DNA of 37,179 bases from Enterococcus_E cecorum_B (GCA_946499615.1 CAMMST010000019.1:1-37179); one strand, 5' to 3'. Shown: positions 17,613-24,683, counted from the first letter of the stretch. Numbers and translations: made by a program. The notes: a model not told the origin generated them from the letters alone.

Positions 17613-18482
17613 ATGGAAGAATATGGAAAAATACTAAAGAGAATGCGCTTAGAAAAAGGATTGACACAAAAAGAACTTTCAGCAGGTATTCTATCTAGAT
17701 CGCATCTCTCTGAATTGGAAAATGGGAACTACTACTGTTCTTTTGATAAATTTCTACAACTACTTAGAAGATTGAATGTTAGTTTGCATGAATTTGATCT
17801 TTGTTTAAAGGAATCTATTTACCAAGAAGATTTCCAACGAAAAATTAAAATTGAAGCTGCTGTCAATGCGCATGATATTGCTGAAATGAAACATTTATTG
17901 ACAAAAATTCCAATAGTTGATGAGAAAAATTTACGCATTCAACATGAAAAACTATTGCTAGAAGCCATTATCGAGTATCATCAAAACCACCGAATCATCC
18001 ATCACACACGTTATCAAGAAATTTTAGATTATCTGTCTAGAGTATCTGAATGGGGAATATATGAGCTGAATTTACTGGCTAATTTTCTATTTATATTTGA
18101 TATGGATACCTTACCTCTTATCACGCAGCAAATCTATAAAAAAGTAAATAAAAAGAACAATTCAGATGAGTATATCTACCTATATTTACGTTTACTGATT
18201 AACTTAAGTGATTTTTATTTAAAAAATTTAGACTATCAAACATGCCAAGAAATAGTTCAACAAGCGATTTCTATTGCCTATCAAAAAAATAATCTTTTCG
18301 AACTCACCATGGCAAAAATTCATTTCTACTTAGCTGATATCCTAAAAACGCAACAGATACATCCCAATTTAACACTTTATCGTCAGTATCTTGAGTCCAT
18401 TGGTTTTGTAGAATTAAGTACAATGATACAAGAAGATATTCATTATTATATAAATATCGCAAATAACAAAAGGAACAATTAG
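17613..18482 (+). CDS. Rgg/GadR/MutR-family transcriptional regulator
   Basis: A 289-residue protein with an N-terminal helix-turn-helix (KILKRMRLEKGLTQKELS, then SRSHLSELENG) and a long all-helical C-terminal region of TPR-like repeats, the layout of Rgg proteins that bind short hydrophobic peptides. The start at 17613 is fixed by AAGGAGGAG at 17601-17609; upstream in-frame codons lack a site. It is divergent from the ABC exporter/peptide operon. On its other side, convergent, lies an 11-codon ORF encoding a hydrophobic peptide, a possible ligand. Peptide sensing is known for the family and inferred here. Confidence 0.88.
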   Translation: MEEYGKILKRMRLEKGLTQKELSAGILSRSHLSELENGNYYCSFDKFLQLLRRLNVSLHEFDLCLKESIYQEDFQRKIKIEAAVNAHDIAEMKHLLTKIPIVDEKNLRIQHEKLLLEAIIEYHQNHRIIHHTRYQEILDYLSRVSEWGIYELNLLANFLFIFDMDTLPLITQQIYKKVNKKNNSDEYIYLYLRLLINLSDFYLKNLDYQTCQEIVQQAISIAYQKNNLFELTMAKIHFYLADILKTQQIHPNLTLYRQYLESIGFVELSTMIQEDIHYYINIANNKRNN

Positions 18483-18518
18483 CTATTTATTAACTAAACA
18501 GCCAATTGTTCTTTTTTT
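18472..18518. terminator. Bidirectional terminator between rgg and the micro-ORF
   Basis: GAACAATTAGCT / AGCCAATTGTTC stem. TTTTTTT follows on the plus strand and CCTTTTG on the minus strand. Confidence 0.8.
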
Positions 18519-18552
18519 ACAACCTGATAATCCATCCCAACAAGGTAAACAT
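18517..18552 (-). CDS. 11-residue hydrophobic micro-ORF, possible Rgg pheromone
   Basis: ATG at 18550-18552 encodes MFTLLGWIIRL. AGGAGGGG sits at ideal distance upstream, TATAAT lies at 18576-18581, and the terminator shared with rgg follows directly, so this looks like a complete transcription unit of about 100 nt. An in-frame ATG six codons earlier would place the ribosome site inside the ORF. Rgg proteins such as RopB are known to respond to very short leaderless hydrophobic peptides encoded next to the regulator. A role here is inference from position and composition; chance occurrence remains possible. Confidence 0.5.
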   Translation of the reverse strand: MFTLLGWIIRL

Positions 18553-18575
18553 GTTATCCCCTCCTCTCATAAATT

Positions 18576-18581
18576 ATTATA
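18576..18581 (-). promoter_or_regulatory. -10 box of the micro-ORF
   Basis: Perfect TATAAT on the minus strand, 23 nt before the start codon. No good -35 at 17 nt (AGATCT), which would suit an activator-dependent promoter. Confidence 0.45.
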
Positions 18582-18713
18582 CAAGCTCTAGTTTACAAAG
18601 ATCTTTTTCGTCCCTAATATCGACCTCTACTTTGCTTTTCGTTTACTTTTCATTGCAACTTCTTGCATTCATCGATATAATGAATTGACTAAATAAAAAA
18701 GTGAGGGAATGCC

Positions 18714-20345
18714 TTGTTAACAGTAAGTGATGTTAGTTTACATTTTTCAGATCGCAAATTGTTTGATGAAGTGAATATTAAGTTTACCCCGGGGAATTGC
18801 TACGGCTTAATCGGTGCGAATGGTGCGGGAAAATCTACCTTTTTAAAAATTTTAGCGGGTGAGTTACAACCTTCAACCGGTGTGGTAACGCTTGGTCCAG
18901 ATGAGCGCCTAGCCGTCTTAAAACAAAATCATTTCGACTATGAAGAATATCCCGTGATTGAAACAGTCATCATGGGGCACAAACGTCTCTATGACATTAT
19001 GAAGGAAAAAGACGCTATCTATATGAAACCTGATTTTTCTGATGAAGATGGGATTCGCGCGGCAGAATTGGAAGGCGAATTTGCCGAATTAAATGGTTGG
19101 GAAGCTGAAATGGAAGCAGCCGTGTTATTGCAAGGGTTGAATATCCCAGATGAACTGCACCATGTAACGATGAGTGAACTAGCGGCTGGGCAAAAAGTGA
19201 AAGTCCTCTTGGCTCAAGCGCTATTTGGAAAGCCTGACGTGTTACTATTAGACGAACCGACCAACGGCTTAGATATCCAGTCGATTAGTTGGTTAGAGGA
19301 ATTTTTGATTAACTTCGAAAATACCGTGATCGTCGTTTCCCATGACCGTCATTTCTTAAATAAAGTCTGCACCCACATGGCGGACCTTGATTTTGGTAAG
19401 ATTAAGCTATATGTTGGGAACTATGATTTCTGGTTAGAATCTAGCCAATTAGCAGCCAAACTACAAGCCCAACAAAATGCCAAAAAAGAAGAACAAATCA
19501 AGGAATTGCAAGAATTTATCGCGCGTTTCAGTGCCAATGCGTCAAAATCAAAACAAGCGACTTCTAGAAAGAAAATGTTGGAAAAAATCACCCTAGAAGA
19601 TATCCAACCTTCTTCTCGCCGCTATCCATTCGTTGGCTTTAAACCAGAGCGCGAAATCGGGAATGACTTATTGCAAGTGGATAATGTGAGTGTCACTATC
19701 GATGGTAAAAAGATTTTAGATAACATTAGCTTTACCCTTAATAAGGATGATAAAGTCGCATTTATTGCCAATAATGATATCACCACCACCACACTATTTA
19801 AGGTAATTATGGGTGAAATCACGCCTGATACGGGTTCTGTGCGTTGGGGTGTGACAACTAGCCAAGCGTATTTGCCAAAAGATACCACCAAAGAATTCGA
19901 TAACGAGTTAACCATTGTCGATTGGTTGCGTCAATATGCTAGCAAGGAAGAAGATGACAATACCTTCTTGCGTAGTTTCCTAGGGCGGATGTTATTCTCT
20001 GGGGATGAAGTCTTAAAACCAGTCAATGTCTTATCCGGAGGCGAAAAAGTGCGCTGTATGCTTTCGAAGTTGATGTTATCTAAAGCCAATGTTCTCGTGC
20101 TAGATGATCCAACCAACCACCTAGATTTAGAGTCCATTACAGCATTAAACGATGGCTTGATGAGTTTTACTGGTTCACTGCTATTTGCTTCTCATGACCA
20201 TCAATTCATCCAAACCTTGGCGAACCGTATCATCGTCGTCTCTGATAAAGGGGTAGTCGATCGTGCGGAAACAACCTTTGATGAATTTTTAGAAAATGAA
20301 ACAGTCCAAGCCCAAGTCAAAGAAATGCTCGGACGCAATATTTAA
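18714..20345 (+). CDS. ABC-F family ATPase (YkpA/YbiT-like)
   Basis: Soluble protein of 543 residues with two ATPase domains and no membrane segments. Walker A sites: GANGAGKST near residue 37 and a degenerate ANNDITTTTLF in the second domain. Walker B: LLLDEPTNGLD and LVLDDPTNHLD. Signatures: LAAGQ and LSGGE. The linker after residue 250 is charged. ABC-F proteins act on ribosomes; this subgroup is usually a translation factor rather than an antibiotic resistance protein. Start is TTG (18714) after GAGGGAA. The second Walker A lacks the lysine of GKS/T, so ATP binding there may be altered. Confidence 0.9.
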   Translation: MLTVSDVSLHFSDRKLFDEVNIKFTPGNCYGLIGANGAGKSTFLKILAGELQPSTGVVTLGPDERLAVLKQNHFDYEEYPVIETVIMGHKRLYDIMKEKDAIYMKPDFSDEDGIRAAELEGEFAELNGWEAEMEAAVLLQGLNIPDELHHVTMSELAAGQKVKVLLAQALFGKPDVLLLDEPTNGLDIQSISWLEEFLINFENTVIVVSHDRHFLNKVCTHMADLDFGKIKLYVGNYDFWLESSQLAAKLQAQQNAKKEEQIKELQEFIARFSANASKSKQATSRKKMLEKITLEDIQPSSRRYPFVGFKPEREIGNDLLQVDNVSVTIDGKKILDNISFTLNKDDKVAFIANNDITTTTLFKVIMGEITPDTGSVRWGVTTSQAYLPKDTTKEFDNELTIVDWLRQYASKEEDDNTFLRSFLGRMLFSGDEVLKPVNVLSGGEKVRCMLSKLMLSKANVLVLDDPTNHLDLESITALNDGLMSFTGSLLFASHDHQFIQTLANRIIVVSDKGVVDRAETTFDEFLENETVQAQVKEMLGRNI

Positions 20346-20352
20346 CATACTT

Positions 20353-20383
20353 TAAGCTGGTAAGTTGTTTGCCAGCTTTTTTG
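20353..20383 (+). terminator. Terminator after ABC-F gene
   Basis: AAGCTGG / CCAGCTT hairpin followed by TTTT. Confidence 0.8.
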
Positions 20384-20438
20384 ACGTTTTATAGTCGGTT
20401 CACCTTTGATTCGTGATTTTTTTACAACTTTCTCTTAG

Positions 20439-20519
20439 TTACTTCAAACTTTCTTCACATTCATCGCTTATTATAAAAGCATCCCAAACAAACAACCCTA
20501 ATATTAAACACTTTTTCAT
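20439..20519 (-). CDS. Possible 26-aa peptide ORF
   Basis: Starts MKKCLILGLFVWDAF and ends DECEESLK. AAAAAGGAG lies 7 nt before ATG. It has a basic start, hydrophobic core and acidic tail, a little like short hydrophobic pheromone precursors. No promoter was found, and a hairpin (20536-20570) sits just upstream. Within the 309-nt gap 20346-20654 the only other features are the two hairpins. Low confidence that it is translated. Confidence 0.3.
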   Translation of the reverse strand: MKKCLILGLFVWDAFIISDECEESLK

Positions 20520-20535
20520 TTTCAAACTCCTTTTT

Positions 20536-20570
20536 AAGCTCCGTCAGTATATTGCTGGCGGAGTTTGTTT
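20536..20570 (+). terminator. Hairpin upstream of the MFS gene
   Basis: AAGCTCCGTCAG / CTGGCGGAGTTT stem followed by TTTGTTTTATTT on the plus strand. It may be a second terminator after ABC-F or an attenuator before the MFS gene. Confidence 0.5.
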
Positions 20571-20654
20571 TATTTACAGGAAAATCCCCATCCTATTTAG
20601 TTACATCTTGGGCTTTTGCTTTTTTTCAAACTATGCTAATCTTGAAGGAAGAAT

Positions 20655-21857
20655 ATGTTAGAAATGAGGCTTTATTTTGTGAAAACCAGTCGGAATTATC
20701 TGAGTTTTGTTGTTGCTTATTTATTTTATTATTTCTCGTTTGCAATTTTTTCTTGCTTGATTGCCGTGTATTTAATGGATAAAGGGTATTCGGCGAGTGA
20801 GACTTCGCTAGTCGTTTCGGGGTCTTTTTTGAGTTCGATGATTGCCCAGCCGATTATTGGTTCATTAAGTGATCGCTTTTCCTTAAAATCGGTCAATAGC
20901 GTCACCTTTTTCTTGGCAGCGGTTGGCGGATTGTGTTTTGCTTATGCCGACACGCTGTGGGAATTGATATTGGGCTATAGTTTGGTCTTGGCACTGATTA
21001 ATGGCAGTAATCCTGTTTTGGAAAAATTCGCCACCATCAGTCCTTTCAAATACGGTTCAATTCGAGTTTGGGGAACAATTGGCTATGCACTGGGCTCGCA
21101 GGCGGCAGGTCTAGTTTATGATTGGATTAGTCCGCGCGCAATTTTCTTTACTTTTGTGATAACCATGCTGATTTCTATCGGGGGACTGGCCCTCACTCAT
21201 CCAGATGACCGCAAGCAGGCTGCTCTGGAAAAAGCCAAAAAAACAGAAGGAAATCATGAGGATAGCCACTTTTTATCGTTATTTAAAAACCGCTTATTTG
21301 TACAGTATCTGTTCATTAGTGCAATATTTTATAGCTTGATGAATATGGCTAACACCTATATTCCGGCCATGTTTCAAGCACATGGACTAGCCATTCATAC
21401 GGTCTCTAATATTTTATTTTGGGCGGTTCTGTGTGAAGTGCCGGTAGTCTTTTTCTCTTATTTATTTATGGACCGTTTCAGCAATAAAGTTCTCTTAATC
21501 GTGCCCACTTGTATTGTTTTGGCGCAATTTTTAAGTTTCGGGCTAAATCTCTACTTGCCGATTCAAATTTTTTGGACTTTTCTTGCCAAGCATCCCGCGG
21601 GTATGGTCGTGGTGATGATGAACTTAAAAGTGGTCGCTACCTTGATTCCAGCTAAACACCAAATGACGGCACTGGCTTTGATTCAAACCGTACGCAACCT
21701 GGCTTCTATTTTTGCCCAAACGATTTTTGGCGTGATTTTAGAACATAGTAATTATCAGGTGATGTTTTCACTTGCAGCCTTAACTTTGAGTGTAGCTTTG
21801 GTATTGCTCATCTTTTACAAAATTCCCAAGCGTCCAAAAGAAAACATCTTTTCATAA
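20655..21857 (+). CDS. Major facilitator superfamily transporter
   Basis: 400-residue protein with about 12 hydrophobic segments and the MFS loop motif GSLSDRFSLKS between helices 2 and 3. VWGTIGYALGSQ and a charged central loop (DDRKQAALEKAKKTEG) are typical of the oligosaccharide/nucleoside-like MFS_1 group. GAAGGAA precedes the ATG. Substrate cannot be told. It is monocistronic, with a strong terminator downstream. Confidence 0.88.
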   Translation: MLEMRLYFVKTSRNYLSFVVAYLFYYFSFAIFSCLIAVYLMDKGYSASETSLVVSGSFLSSMIAQPIIGSLSDRFSLKSVNSVTFFLAAVGGLCFAYADTLWELILGYSLVLALINGSNPVLEKFATISPFKYGSIRVWGTIGYALGSQAAGLVYDWISPRAIFFTFVITMLISIGGLALTHPDDRKQAALEKAKKTEGNHEDSHFLSLFKNRLFVQYLFISAIFYSLMNMANTYIPAMFQAHGLAIHTVSNILFWAVLCEVPVVFFSYLFMDRFSNKVLLIVPTCIVLAQFLSFGLNLYLPIQIFWTFLAKHPAGMVVVMMNLKVVATLIPAKHQMTALALIQTVRNLASIFAQTIFGVILEHSNYQVMFSLAALTLSVALVLLIFYKIPKRPKENIFS

Positions 21858-21860
21858 TCG

Positions 21861-21899
21861 CTACTCCGATAAAGTATGGTGCTTTGTCGGAGTTTTTTT
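21861..21899 (+). terminator. Terminator after MFS gene
   Basis: ACTCCGATAAAG / CTTTGTCGGAGT stem followed by TTTTTTT. Confidence 0.88.
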
Positions 21900-21902
21900 C
21901 TT

Positions 21903-22221
21903 TTCACATACAACACTTTTTTAGTCGGAGTGAATCCATCTATCCGTTGGTGCGCAAGGCTTATAGCGGTTTTTATGACTTGCAACTGTCAAAGAATTTA
22001 CAGTCCTCTCCACTCTATACGATAGATTATTGAGAGACGATAAAAAATCAGCCATTAGCACAAATGACTGATTGGTAAGTTGTATTATGATAACAAAGCT
22101 TGGGCTAAATTCCTACCAAAATCTTTCCCACTTTCGTAAATCGTCGCAAAAAGCGTTGGATAAATGGCTAAAAACAATATGAAAATAAGCACTCCCACAG
22201 CCACAAGTCCATAATATTTCA
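21903..22221. repeat. 319-bp direct repeat, left copy
   Basis: Aligns without gaps to 23541-23859 (constant offset 1638), with around ten mismatches, nearly all in the first half. It contains the small hairpin ACTGT...ACAGT (about 21986-22006) and the tail of a small membrane-protein gene. Together with the right copy it brackets the type III-like toxin-antitoxin. Its first half is also related to 36160-36305. Confidence 0.9.
22085..22221 (-). pseudogene. Truncated copy of the 54-aa membrane protein gene
   Basis: Codons 10-54 of the gene at 23723-23887 are duplicated here, identical as far as read. The sequence diverges at 22222, removing the start, ribosome site and promoter. The remaining frame has a TTG at the junction but no ribosome site. 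Confidence 0.8.
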
Positions 22222-22255
22222 ATTGAAAAAAATTATTTCACTCTGATTAAAGTAA

Positions 22256-22288
22256 TAGAGTAGGGTGAGTTCTTATGCCCCACTCTCT
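22256..22288. other. Hairpin in non-coding DNA
   Basis: GAGTAGGGTGAG and CCCCACTCTC form an imperfect stem around TTCTTATG. Purpose unknown. Confidence 0.35.
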
Positions 22289-22311
22289 CATTGAACCATA
22301 CTTGGCACGCA

Positions 22312-22358
22312 AAAAAAGCATTATAGTCAATGGCTATCAGTTGACTATAATGCTTTTT
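22312..22358. terminator. Strong terminator after the PBECR4-like gene
   Basis: AAAGCATTATAGTCAA / TTGACTATAATGCTTT, a 16-bp perfect stem with a 10-nt loop, A-rich and T-rich on either side. Confidence 0.88.
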
Positions 22359-22359
22359 A

Positions 22360-22920
22360 CTATTTTTCAAATATAATAAGTGGTTCGTTTTCTGAATTTA
22401 TTTTTACTTTACTAATTTTAATGACTTCATGTGAATGACTGAAAGCTCTAGATTGTCTTTTTTGATTGGAAGTATTTAATGCTAACAGTGATTGTGGTTG
22501 ATAATTATTTGGAGTTTCAACGCAAGTTAGAGCAATAATCAATTTACCGGAACGAATTGCTTTATTAAATTGAAGATTGTAAAAAGAGCCTTTATCACAA
22601 ATCCTAACACCAGGAGAAGTTAATAAATGCATTAGAGAAATTACTCCTAGCTTTTGGTTGGTAGATCCATCGTTTTTAGGATAAATATCCTTTAAAGATA
22701 TCCGATTATTTTTAAGTGCACGATAGAATTGCGTAGCTCTTGTTTTATAGGTTACTCCACATAAATGCATAAAATTTTTTGCAGTAAAAGATATCCTTAA
22801 CTTTAATAATTTGTTAGATTTTCTATGTCTATATGTATATGTAAATTCATAATCGTTAAAGTCTCTTTCATAGATTAGAAAAGCTTCTTTTATAATATTG
22901 AATTGTTTTTGATTAATCAT
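22360..22920 (-). CDS. PBECR4-like nuclease, candidate type III toxin
   Basis: A 186-residue protein. The stretch LRISFTAKNFMHLCGVTYK followed by ATQFYRALKNNRIS and later FNKAIRSGKLIIALT resembles PBECR4 domains (barnase/EndoU/colicin/RelE-like RNases) as I remember them. Start 22918-22920 has GGAGAA upstream; extending the frame to 23070 would need a TTG start and would read through a terminator and RNA repeats. The upstream order (extended -10 promoter, two 51-nt repeats with A-rich joints, terminator, gene) is that of ToxIN/CptIN/AbiQ systems, in which the repeat RNA inhibits the RNase. Toxin function is inferred from this layout and the domain. It may be a CptN relative or a separate family. 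Confidence 0.65.
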   Translation of the reverse strand: MINQKQFNIIKEAFLIYERDFNDYEFTYTYRHRKSNKLLKLRISFTAKNFMHLCGVTYKTRATQFYRALKNNRISLKDIYPKNDGSTNQKLGVISLMHLLTSPGVRICDKGSFYNLQFNKAIRSGKLIIALTCVETPNNYQPQSLLALNTSNQKRQSRAFSHSHEVIKISKVKINSENEPLIIFEK

Positions 22921-22938
22921 GTATTCTCCAAATTTATA

Positions 22939-22966
22939 GAAAAAAAGAGCCATAAAGGCTCTCAAA
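22939..22966 (-). terminator. Terminator between repeat RNA and toxin gene
   Basis: Minus strand AGAGCC-TTTAT-GGCTCT followed by TTTTTT. In type III systems such a leaky terminator sets an excess of antitoxin RNA over toxin mRNA. Confidence 0.8.
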
Positions 22967-23123
22967 AACAGAATAATCAGGTTTTTCCGTTGCTCGCCAA
23001 CTATTGGCCCAAAGTCCAATATTACTATCGAGTTTTTCCGTTGCTCGCCAACTATTGATCCAAAGTTCAATATTACTATCGAGTTTTTACAATGCCTGTC
23101 ATTGAGATATAGCTCCTACATCC
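22967..23123 (-). ncRNA. Candidate antitoxin RNA with two 51-nt repeats
   Basis: Two tandem 51-nt units (plus 22981-23031 and 23032-23082) plus the start of a third. In the transcript each unit opens AAAAACTCG. Next comes a hairpin TATTGA/TCAATA in one unit and TATTGG/CCAATA in the other, a compensated A-U to G-C change. Then comes hairpin GTTG-GCGAG-CAAC, whose loop CGAG can pair with CTCG at the unit start, forming a pseudoknot. Runs of A at unit joints match the cleavage sites of known ToxI RNAs. The RNA itself is a prediction. Confidence 0.65.
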
Positions 23124-23129
23124 ATGTTC

Positions 23130-23158
23130 ATGATACCACAATTAGTTTTAAAATACAA
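23130..23158 (-). promoter_or_regulatory. Promoter of the repeat RNA/toxin locus
   Basis: Minus strand TTGTAT (23153-23158), 17-nt spacer, extended -10 TGGTATCAT (TATCAT at 23130-23135). Confidence 0.7.
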
Positions 23159-23270
23159 TATATAAACATACGTCGGACAGCGTAAACTTTTTATTGGTTT
23201 GTTCATTTCAACCCTTATATATTAACTTCTACGACAAAATAATTTTAGCTTCCTTGATACGAACAAATTT

Positions 23271-23420
23271 TTATACCATTGTTTCGATTTTATATTTCAT
23301 TGAGATTCTTGTGCTAGCAATACGTGCCTCGATGTTTTCAATATATTTGGCTTGAATATTATGTGCTTTAACAATTCGCCCATCTAGTTTTTCTTGCCTC
23401 AATTGTTTTGCTTTTTCCCT
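23271..23420 (-). pseudogene. C-terminal relic of an unknown gene
   Basis: Open frame without a start, ending at TAA 23271-23273. It reads REKAKQLRQEKLDGRIVKA..., ending ISMKYKIETMV. It is rich in charged residues and probably helical. The frame is cut at 23421 by a TAG where a dispersed repeat begins. Parent family not recognised. The rest of 23161-23270 shows nothing I can assign. Confidence 0.45.
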
Positions 23421-23540
23421 CTACTGATTAAATACGCAAAAAATCCTCAAAAGCGTGAAAAAACCTCCCAAATTTTGGAAGGCTTGTTCATTTATTTTTA
23501 TCTTTTAAACATGCGCATACTTTTCAAATAGTCATTCTGT
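23419..23540. repeat. Dispersed repeat with a hicB tail relic
   Basis: Shares CCTCTACTGATTAAATACG, a CCTCCCAAATTTTGGAAGG hairpin and the sequence encoding LFEKYAHV with 34770-34868 and, in part, 36049-36150. On the minus strand it reads T-E-stop-L-F-E-K-Y-A-H-V, the end of HicB with a nonsense codon. It leads straight into the 319-bp repeat. Confidence 0.75.
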
Positions 23541-23859
23541 TTCACATACAACACTTTTTTAGACGAAGTGAATCCACCTATCCGTTGGTGCGCAAGGCTT
23601 ATAGCGATTTTTGGAACTTGCAACTGTCAAAGAATTTACAGTTCTCTCCACTCTATACGATAGATTATTGGGAGACGATAAAAAATCAGCCATTAGCACA
23701 AATGACTGATTGGTAAGTTGTATTATGATAACAAAGCTTGGGCTAAATTCCTACCAAAATCTTTCCCACTTTCGTAAATCGTCGCAAAAAGCGTTGGATA
23801 AATGGCTAAAAACAATATGAAAATAAGCACTCCCACAGCCACAAGTCCATAATATTTCA
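23541..23859. repeat. 319-bp direct repeat, right copy
   Basis: Ungapped partner of 21903-22221. This copy runs into the intact 5' part of the 54-aa membrane protein gene, so it is probably the ancestral location. Confidence 0.9.
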
Positions 23860-23887
23860 TTGGTTTTTCTTTTATATTCTTGAACAT
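23723..23887 (-). CDS. 54-aa membrane peptide in a quorum-regulated operon
   Basis: Begins MFKNIKEKPMKYYG, has one strong hydrophobic span (LVAVGVLIFILFLAIYP) and an amphipathic tail (ESGKDFGRNLAQALLS). AAGGAGA precedes the ATG. Third gene of an operon with the 52-aa and 65-aa proteins, whose promoter bears the same boxes as the bacteriocin promoters. It has no double-glycine leader, so it is either an immunity protein or a leaderless bacteriocin component. Confidence 0.7.
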   Translation of the reverse strand: MFKNIKEKPMKYYGLVAVGVLIFILFLAIYPTLFATIYESGKDFGRNLAQALLS

Positions 23888-23921
23888 TCCATCTTTCTCC
23901 TTGTAAACACCATGTTATTCA

Positions 23922-24080
23922 TTAATGTAGCATAAAATAAACTGCTTTCCCAATCGCTTCACCTAGGAGGTATAACCCTGCTGCACAAAGTACAATTGTT
24001 GTAAAAGTCTCCCATAATTTTGGATTCTGATCTGATTCAAAGAAAAAAGTTTTTAGTGAAATTTTGTTTGGTTTGTTCAT
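23922..24080 (-). CDS. 52-aa small membrane peptide
   Basis: Begins MNKPNKISLKTFFFESDQ, then KLWETFTTIVLCAAGLYLLG and a basic-hydrophobic end. One hydrophobic helix. An ATG two codons upstream (24084-24086) is too close to GAGGAGA, so 24080 is preferred. Paired with the 54-aa gene 34 nt downstream, suggesting the two products act together. No family recognised. Confidence 0.65.
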   Translation of the reverse strand: MNKPNKISLKTFFFESDQNPKLWETFTTIVLCAAGLYLLGEAIGKAVYFMLH

Positions 24081-24179
24081 ATTCATTCTCCTCTTTATTA
24101 TTTATCACTATTTTTTCAAAAGGTTCATCTGTTAAATTCACCTGTGCCATGAATACCCAACATTTATAAACAGCGGATT

Positions 24180-24377
24180 TTATCCTTCCTTAACAAATAA
24201 AATAATCCCATAGAAGATAAGGAGCAGAATCAATAATAGCATCACTTTATCTATCAAAATCGTATCATTGTAGACAAATGTTTTAGAGATAAATAACACA
24301 GTTAGTAAACTATAAACGAATAAATAGCGGTCAACTTTACTCGCTCTTTTCTTTTGGTGCGGCCATCGTTTGATCAT
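24180..24377 (-). CDS. 65-aa two-helix membrane protein, possible immunity protein
   Basis: Basic N-terminus (KRWPHQKKRASK) and two hydrophobic segments (LFVYSLLTVLFI, VMLLLILLLIFYGIILFV). AGGAGG upstream of the ATG. First gene after the box-bearing promoter at 24417-24481. Size and shape match bacteriocin immunity proteins, which is only suggestive. Confidence 0.65.
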   Translation of the reverse strand: MIKRWPHQKKRASKVDRYLFVYSLLTVLFISKTFVYNDTILIDKVMLLLILLLIFYGIILFVKEG

Positions 24378-24416
24378 TATCCATTCCTCCTAAAAATTTT
24401 ACTTCTTTCTAAGATG

Positions 24417-24481
24417 ATTATGACATATTTTTGACGAGCCGTGTTCAAACCTTCCTGAATGGCCCAAAATCATTCCTGAAT
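24417..24481 (-). promoter_or_regulatory. Quorum-regulated promoter of the 65/52/54-aa operon
   Basis: Minus strand: ATTCAGGAATGATTTT and ATTCAGGAAGGTTTG, exactly 21 nt apart (plus TTCCTGAA at 24452 and 24473), then about 30 nt to the extended -10 TGTCATAAT (CATAAT at 24417-24422). Same layout as three other promoters in the island. Confidence 0.75.
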
Positions 24482-24552
24482 GGTCTATTTTGCCTATAAG
24501 ATACCCTTTTACACAGATAATAAATCAGATTTCCTGCTATAAAAACAATTCT

Positions 24553-24657
24553 TTAGAGATGCTCTTTTATAAATTGAAAAATAAATGATGCTATGAAAAA
24601 GAAGACAAAAACTTTCAAATAAGTACTAGGTTTCTTAAAATCCCAATTAAGTTTCAT
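24553..24657 (-). CDS. 34-aa small membrane ORF
   Basis: Begins MKLNWDFKKPSTYLK, then VFVFFFIASFIFQFIKEHL. One hydrophobic helix. A TTG eight codons upstream, closer to AGGAAG, could be the true start (42 aa). It follows the 61-aa gene within 27 nt, so it is probably in the same transcript. Function unknown. Confidence 0.4.
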   Translation of the reverse strand: MKLNWDFKKPSTYLKVFVFFFIASFIFQFIKEHL

Positions 24658-24683
24658 GACATTATTAAACAAATATTCCAAAT

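Noticed and set aside
22256..22288. Small RNA gene at the GAGTAGGG hairpin
   Set aside because: No promoter or T tract could be linked to it, so it is listed only as a hairpin.
22921..23070. N-terminal extension of the PBECR4-like protein through the repeats (51 nt = 17 codons in frame)
   Set aside because: It would need a TTG start without a ribosome site and would translate across an intrinsic terminator, while a good start with GGAGAA exists at 22920. Differences between units preserve RNA pairing.
22981..23088. CRISPR-like direct repeats
   Set aside because: Only two full units with a 51-nt period, the whole unit is repeated and not spaced by unique spacers, and no cas genes are present. 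The type III antitoxin reading explains them better.
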